A stretch of DNA of 64,000 bases, taken from assembly GCA_025677835.1 (NCBI GenBank), contig JAIXMR010000022.1, positions 124,001 to 188,000 of the forward strand. The letters are read 5' to 3'. The translations under genes and the position numbers were made by a program. Positions 58,327-64,000 of this stretch are shown in pieces; the stretch's first letter is position 1; each line of letters starts with the position of its first letter. The notes beneath the pieces are model-generated. The model was not told where the DNA came from, searched no databases, and saw nothing but the letters and a program-made list of their open reading frames with translations. This DNA is from Sporodiniella umbellata (lineage: Eukaryota > Mucoromycota > Mucoromycetes > Mucorales > Rhizopodaceae).

Positions 58327-60495
58327 ATGACAAACCAGATGGTGTCCAGATTCCGAGTGAAGAAGCTTTCACCTAAGCACCCCTTGCCTATTTATAAAGA
58401 ACACGAGCTTCCTGACCTAGCAGATGCTACGAATATCCAAAGAGCTGTGCCCCAAATCGAAACGGGGGTAGAGAAGGAGGAAGAGGAAGAGGTAAGCCAT
58501 TTTCTTTCAGTCCAAAAAAAAAAAAAAAAAAAAGAGATGTAGATGTGTGTGTATATGTGTGTTTGTGTGTGTGTGTGTGTGTTAAAAAAGCCCCGGTTGG
58601 GTCAAAGACGCTTTTCTATATATCAAATGATGATGATGATGATGATGATGTTTATATATTGTTTACAATACAAACTCTACACTTACGCACACCCACACAT
58701 ATCTACAGGCTATTTAAATTTCCGACGGAAAATAAAATGAAATGTAACGCTTTGGATGATTAGCACGATTTACAGGCAGCTATTTCAGCAGCGCAAGCAG
58801 CAGTGACGACCGGAGTTTCGATTGAAAAGTATATCCCCACACCGGATGCTTCCCATTCTATTTCGAATGAAGCGTATACTGGGCTCTACAAACGTCACTT
58901 TAAGGAACCTTCGACGCTGATCAAGTTTTCATCTACGGTAGAAGACTGTATCGGCTGTCCTTACCTGATGGATGAAGAAGACGAGGCGTTCTTAGAAAGC
59001 TATCATCAGCAAGTACAAGAACGCGTTTCGGAAGATACGTTTGAGTATGTAATGAACGAATGTGAGACATTGACACATCAACACTGGCCTCATCTTTACT
59101 TGGTAAGTGTTGGGATCCATCGATTGGCACTGACATTGATGATTCTCTCTAGGATCCTGAACAAACACCCGACCTTGACACTTTTCGAGAACATATACCA
59201 GACCATGCGAAAGGCTTACAGCAGCCTTATTTCGCTGCCATCTATGAACACTGGCGAGGTCGTCGTCTGAAGCGTAAAGGAAAGAGCGTGATGGCTCAAT
59301 TGAAAGTGGAAGAAACCCTCAAGAACGAGCTGGACCCTTACATCTGTTTCCGTCGACGTGAGACCAAGCCTGTACGTAAGACAAGACGAACGGACCAACA
59401 ATCCCTGGAGCGCCTACGTAAATTACGTTCTGAAATGGAAATGGCCCGCAACCTACTCGAGATGGTCTTACGGCGAGAAAAGATTCGTAAAGAAGGTCTA
59501 ATGCTTGAACATACCGTGTTTGATAAAAAGATGGTACTGCAAGACTTTCAACGGATCTTGGGTATCAAGGAAGATGAGGATTTGATCCATATGACCAAGA
59601 AACGTCGCAAGATGTCTGTGGGCGGTTCATCTGGGTAAGAACCCAAAGAAAAAAAAAAGAAATTGTTATTGAGTTTGTTTTGAGTAGTGCTACGATCAAG
59701 ATTCCTCTCCATAAGCTTCGAAGAGATATCCGGATTGAAAAGTCGCCTGCTCAACTGGCAATGGAGGCTGAACTACAGCGTAAAAAAGAAGCAGATCTAC
59801 CTTACGAAGACTTGACCGAAAGTCCCTATCAGCCTTTCCCCCCATCCACACCCGATCTATTCTATCAGCCCCTCTTCAACACCCGTCTTGGTTACCGTCG
59901 ACGTACAGGCCGCGGTGGACGTATGTTTCTGGACCGTCGTACTCGCCGCTGCCCATCAGCTACGGGCAAAACCAAGCCTGGAACCGAACACGAACGTACC
60001 TTTGACCGTTTCGCGTTCGATTCGGATCATAGCGATCATGAGCATTCTGACCCGGACGATCCCATGGCTCTTGATGAGATGGAAAGTCTCTATCTGAAGC
60101 ATCGTGTTCAGCTCTTGTCTGAGACAGAGCTTCGTAACCTAATGACCGTACCCTTTCTCACTCCTCTTAACATGATCCATCAAGCGCGTGCCGCTGCCGT
60201 TGCTGGACAGCAGCACATCTCCCCGCCACAACCACAACCACAACCACAACCACAATCCTCATCTACCCCGCCACAACCCCTCTCACCTCAACCCATCACC
60301 ACACAACCCACCAGTCGCTCGCCTTCTTCCGTCACCCCTTTCACCCAATCGCCCGTATCGCCCGCATCCCCCATCAAAAGACAGACCAGTCGAACCAAAC
60401 TCACCCCAAGAGAAGCCGCAGTGGCCATGACAAACGGTATCCTGGCTGCCAACATGGCCGCCGTCGTCAACGTGTCCTATCGACATTTAAAATAA
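58327..60495 (+). CDS. EPL1: enhancer of polycomb-like protein 1 (NuA4 subunit)
   Basis: Four exons (58327-58491, 58764-59102, 59153-59634, 59688-60495) encode 597 residues. The N-terminal EPcA domain shows SRFRVKKLSPKHPLPIYKE, IPTPDASHSIS, EYVMNECE, and DLDTFREHI with YEHWRGRRLKRKGKSVM. The segment DPYICFRRRETKPVRKTRRT is the classic Epl1 histone-tail/nucleosome-contacting block. In yeast Epl1 anchors the Esa1-Yng2-Eaf6 Piccolo module in NuA4, acetylating histones H4 and H2A. A PQPQ repeat (about 60228-60257) and a Pro/Ser-rich C-terminus follow. Intron 1 (58492-58763) is unusually long here and contains TG and ATG microsatellites. Confidence 0.93.
58541..58651. repeat. TG and ATG microsatellites in EPL1 intron 1
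   Basis: A TG-rich tract (about 58541-58582) is followed by about eight ATG/GAT units (about 58627-58651). Both lie inside the first EPL1 intron and account for its length. They are probably length-variable between strains. Confidence 0.85.
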
Positions 60496-60904
60496 CCTTT
60501 GTTTACATTCTTCGCCTTTTTTTCTTTTTTTTTTCTTTTTTTTTCTTCTTGTTCTTCTATCGATCCAATCTCTTATTCATTGCATCCTTTCTATCATCAT
60601 CCACTCATAATAATAAACCATTTCCAAATTTTTTTTTAAACAAGCCTTCCCCTCAACCCCCCCCCCTCTTGCTTCTACTCACACGTCCAAAACACAGCAT
60701 GGAAAGCAATGGCTTAAAAAAAAAGTCATGGTCGTGTTTTTTTTTTTTTTTTTTTTTTTTTTTATCAGCAAAACCCATGCTTCATAGAGGGATGGATTCT
60801 ATTCCAACAGATGTCCTAGATCGAAATCGAGTGTGCTTTCTCTTTGTTTTTAATTAAATAAGCGTCACCGTCATCTAGGGTTAAAGTGGGGAATGCATAC
60901 CAAG
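60496..60904. other. convergent intergenic region
   Basis: CT-rich, with a T run at about 60738-60763. Lies between the EPL1 stop and the stop of the minus-strand ATPase gene. No gene recognised. Confidence 0.5.
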
Positions 60905-62046
60905 CTAAGGGACGGTGTCAGTCAAAGCAATCCCCAAAGGGTGGTTTCTATTTACCTTGGTACTAAACTCTAGCTTGGACCGTTTCTGGAATCGCGTAAA
61001 CTCTTTGTTATCATGAAGTTTCACTAATTCCTGAACGGGCACTAATACTATCGGCCAGGCAAAAATCAAAAGATAGACAAACCAAGGAAACTGAGATAAC
61101 CCAAACGGTCCATGGGCAAGTGACACAGCACAAAAACACAATTGAAAGATCACACTCACAAAAAAGGCGCCAACCCATACCTTGTTCTTGAATGGAACAA
61201 ACTCAATCACAGACGCTGTGCGATGAAGGAATGATAGAGACACAAATCCTAATTTGATAACACCATCAATACCCCTCCTCCTCATCCTCCCTGAGACTTA
61301 CCCATATACCAAACAAACGACAGGAGAAAGAAGTTTTGAGCATACAGTACAGCCCACTGTTCTTCTTCAGTCCAATGATACCATCCATGTTCTCCAAACT
61401 GTCCAAAAATACGATCTACACCCACCTTGAGCGAGTAACAAAGCGTCCTGTGTGCAAGCATCAGACCCTTAAACATCTCAAGATATCACTTACAGGCAAA
61501 AGATCGCGATACACATCAACACCACAAGGGTGAACCGCAACACAAAGTAAACCATAAACCGCCAAAAGTCTTGAAGGTGCTCAATGTTTTTACCTGATCC
61601 AATCGTTAACACACATCCTCTCTACATCCTTTCCCTTACCAGGCATCAACAGCATAATTCCATCGCCATGAGGTGTAAATAGCATCGAGATGGATAACAC
61701 AGGCAACACGATCCACATCAGCCAAATGATCTGATAGCCTGTCATCATCGGAGGCAACAGTAAACAGAAACTCAGTAGCAGCATCAACGTCATCGACATA
61801 CACCCTGCCGCATAAAACGCAAAGCCCATACGAACAGAGTTGAGCAACCTTCGAGCATCGCGTATCAGTTGTGTCACTGCATACAGGCTGGTTTCGTATT
61901 GCATAAACAGACCGCAAGGCAAACTACAGAGCGAGGCACCTACAGCCAAAGGGGGCTGACGGTCGTTGGTCGTCAATCGCCCTTTGTTCTGAACATGCGT
62001 ATGAACAGGCTCCATACCCACACTGATATCAGACTAGCGTACCCAT

Positions 62047-62077
<31 letters not shown>

Positions 62078-62430
62078 CACATTTCAGTCATCCTCCGCAT
62101 TTAAATATTTCTCTCTTACCAGAGCGAACGCCTCCGTGTTCTTTGTATTCAACGCATTACCAATCGTACATACCACCTCTCCATTTTCTTGAAAGATACG
62201 GATCATTTCTTTCATAGCCAATGGGGCACATTCAGCAAACAACGAAACATGCAGCGGAATATCGTCCACGGCTTCTAAATGAGGTCTGATTTCATCAATA
62301 CCGCGTGGTAATTGCGCTTTGATATCATGAGTCTGTAAATAGCCATTCCCAAAATTTTCCTCGTCATCAGGATTGGAAAGCAAAATACAGCTGTTCCAGT
62401 CTGTCTCGAGTCCCAATCTTTCTGCAAAGG

Positions 62431-62470
<40 letters not shown>

Positions 62471-63577
62471 AAGAGAAAGCGTTCATCAAAAGAGGCTTGT
62501 TTTTTGTTTTGGTTTTTACCTTTTGATTCTCGTTCTGCCGTAGCAGAAAAGTAAACAAAGCGGATACCAGCCAATCCAAGATCTTCAATAAAATCTACTA
62601 CATTCTATTGTACGATTGGATCAAAAAAACAAGAACCCCTTCACTACCCATATTACCTGCTTTGGTTGATGACACAGGGCCGCCATGCCCAAAAAAATCT
62701 GGCCCTTGACTGCCTCTTTGTAGAAAGCAGCTTCCTCTTGTTCATCTACAGGCTCGTCTTCTTCAAACGAATAATCGCTTGTGTCACTTTCAGAACTACC
62801 CAAAGAGGAGCTAGAGCTATCACTCTCCTTGACTTTACCCAACACACGCTTGTGTTTTTTCTTATTGGACCCGCTGCTTGAACTGCTATCGCTACTGTGG
62901 CTGTCATTACTATCGGAACTATCCAAAGGTTTAAAAGGTAACACCACAAAAGCGCATCCCGGATCTTGTTCTTTGTCGTCCGTCGGATTCAAAAACGGAA
63001 TACGATCTCCGTTGACAGTATTGATCGGACGGTAGGCGTAGGCTATACATTGCATATCGTGCACCATGGCGTTTTGAAAGAAATCATTGATCTTCTTCTC
63101 CATCTATTCTATCGTTCAATCGAAACTCTCTCCCCCTCCCCTCCTCTCTATCTCTTTCTTACCCTGCCACTCATCGTCTGGAGTGATGTTCCATCCCAAT
63201 AATCGGAACACTTATCCATCACAAGCGCTGGATGTCCATCCGTCAAAAGCTGATAACTCCCTAAGTCGTGCTATTTTAATCAAACTCGTTTTTCTTACAA
63301 CTTTTTCTTTGTTGGCTGTACCTGAGACTTTTTCTTCAAAGACAGTAGAGAGTGCATTAGGTACTTCAAAAGGATAGTATTTGCTGTACTTGGACTTGGC
63401 AGTATTCAAGAGTTCATGATAGGGAGCAAACGAATAGATTTCTGATCTCAATGCAAAAGATTGTAAGGCTTCTTCTCTGAATCCAATACATTTGCCCAAA
63501 CGACATAAACAAGCTTATTTTTTTTTAAAAAAAAAAAAAGAAAAAAAACAAGGTCTTAGTCTAGCTGAAATATGCCC

Positions 63578-63608
<31 letters not shown>

Positions 63609-64000
63609 ACTTACATTGTCTAGCAGGAGATGTTTTTCCATAGACATGGAGCTTGGATCTTCTTCGGTGGTACTCTGATCGTTTGCGGTTCTGAACCACA
63701 CCGCAATTGGTGTTCAGCATAAAGTTCAAACCTAGCGGCTTAAGGCATCTGTTTTTGTTAAGTAAATGGCTAAGGATCGAAACACTTACGGTAAATATTG
63801 ATCCCAATCTTGATCTTCAAACTTTAGCCCAGTCGGCTCATCAGAGTTTTCTTCCACATCTAAATAAACAATATCTTCCTGGTTATTTGGAAACATGATC
63901 TGTTCTACAGTAGGAAATGGCTATACAGAGATCAGGTTAGAGAAATCCTTGGTAGTAGCTTACTGTACATTGGCAATCGTCCCCTCTCGGTCTAAACAAC
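60905..64000 (-). CDS. TMEM94-like P-type ATPase, C-terminal part (runs off window)
   Basis: Twelve minus-strand exons (64000-63964, 63920-63790, 63748-63615, 63513-63322, 63260-63163, 63103-62657, 62604-62520, 62430-62120, 62033-61640, 61593-61494, 61447-61302, 61248-60905) give about 806 residues in one frame. TMEM94 signatures are CLKPLGLNFMLN, CIGFREEALQSF, QLLTDGHPALVMDKCSDYWD, GQIFLGMAALCHQPK, AERLGLETDWNS, LPRGIDEIRPHLEAVDDIPL and MKEMIRIFQENGEVVCTIG, then SDISVGMEP. At least seven hydrophobic segments follow (for example LMLLLSFCLLLPPMM and FPWFVYLLIFAWPIVLV). Human TMEM94 is an ER P-type-ATPase-like protein linked to magnesium loading. The phosphorylation site and the 5' end lie outside the window. 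A Ser-rich acidic insert lies at about 62870-62760. Confidence 0.88.
62047..62071. repeat. CA microsatellite in ATPase intron
   Basis: About 12 CA units lie in the intron between the exons at 62033 and 62120 of the TMEM94-like gene. Confidence 0.85.

Overview
The window is nuclear DNA from a fungus, most likely a zygomycete of the Mucoromycota and probably Mucorales. Evidence: intron-rich, compact genes with short GT-AG introns (mostly 42-70 bases, often with a CTAAC/CTAAT-like branch site), very AT-rich spacers full of poly-A and poly-T runs, a fungal gene set (PalC, copper-fist factor, Kre9-like wall protein, Sqs1, Epl1), and degraded Tc1-like and Merlin-like transposases. No rRNA, tRNA, CRISPR or prokaryotic signal was found. 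The order assignment is inference.

Layout. 1-5458: gene-poor, with a 1.5-kb long-inverted-repeat element (about 2858-4375). 5459-11369: palC (+), Golgi GDPase (+), cytochrome P450 (-). 11370-14698: empty AT-rich spacer. 14699-18405: the TORC2 subunit SIN1 and, 77 bases on, an ARF-like GTPase with a long C-terminal extension. 20456-25270: secreted 5'-nucleotidase-like phosphoesterase, SDR oxidoreductase, and a small copper-fist regulator (-). 27880-36001: cytosolic isoleucyl-tRNA synthetase, a WDR92-like WD40 protein, UTP11 (-, nine bases tail to tail), SmE, and a Ser/Ala-rich wall protein (-). 38286-46998: an 8.7-kb block bounded by two near-identical inverted copies of one dead Tc1-like transposase. 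It encloses an intact spliced PD-(D/E)XK-like gene, a 275-bp tandem array, an AT-rich Merlin-like segment and a third transposase remnant. 48818-50258: another long-TIR element. 51188-64000: Sec2/Rabin-like Rab GEF, Sqs1-like R3H/G-patch protein, small basic protein (-), RhoGEF, Epl1, and a TMEM94-like P-type ATPase (-) running off the right edge.

Most genes are housekeeping parts acting in separate processes: pH signalling, TORC2, secretion and Rho/Rab signalling, RNA processing and ribosome assembly, chromatin acetylation, translation, and copper and cation homeostasis. There is no operon-like organisation. Exon structures were rebuilt by hand from reading frame and splice-site phase. Where they close in frame and restore family motifs they should be nearly exact, but no alignment or transcript was available.

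The unusual biology is in 38.3-47.0 kb. Two copies of a transposase that share the same inactivating changes face each other across a cargo segment with a potentially functional nuclease-fold gene.
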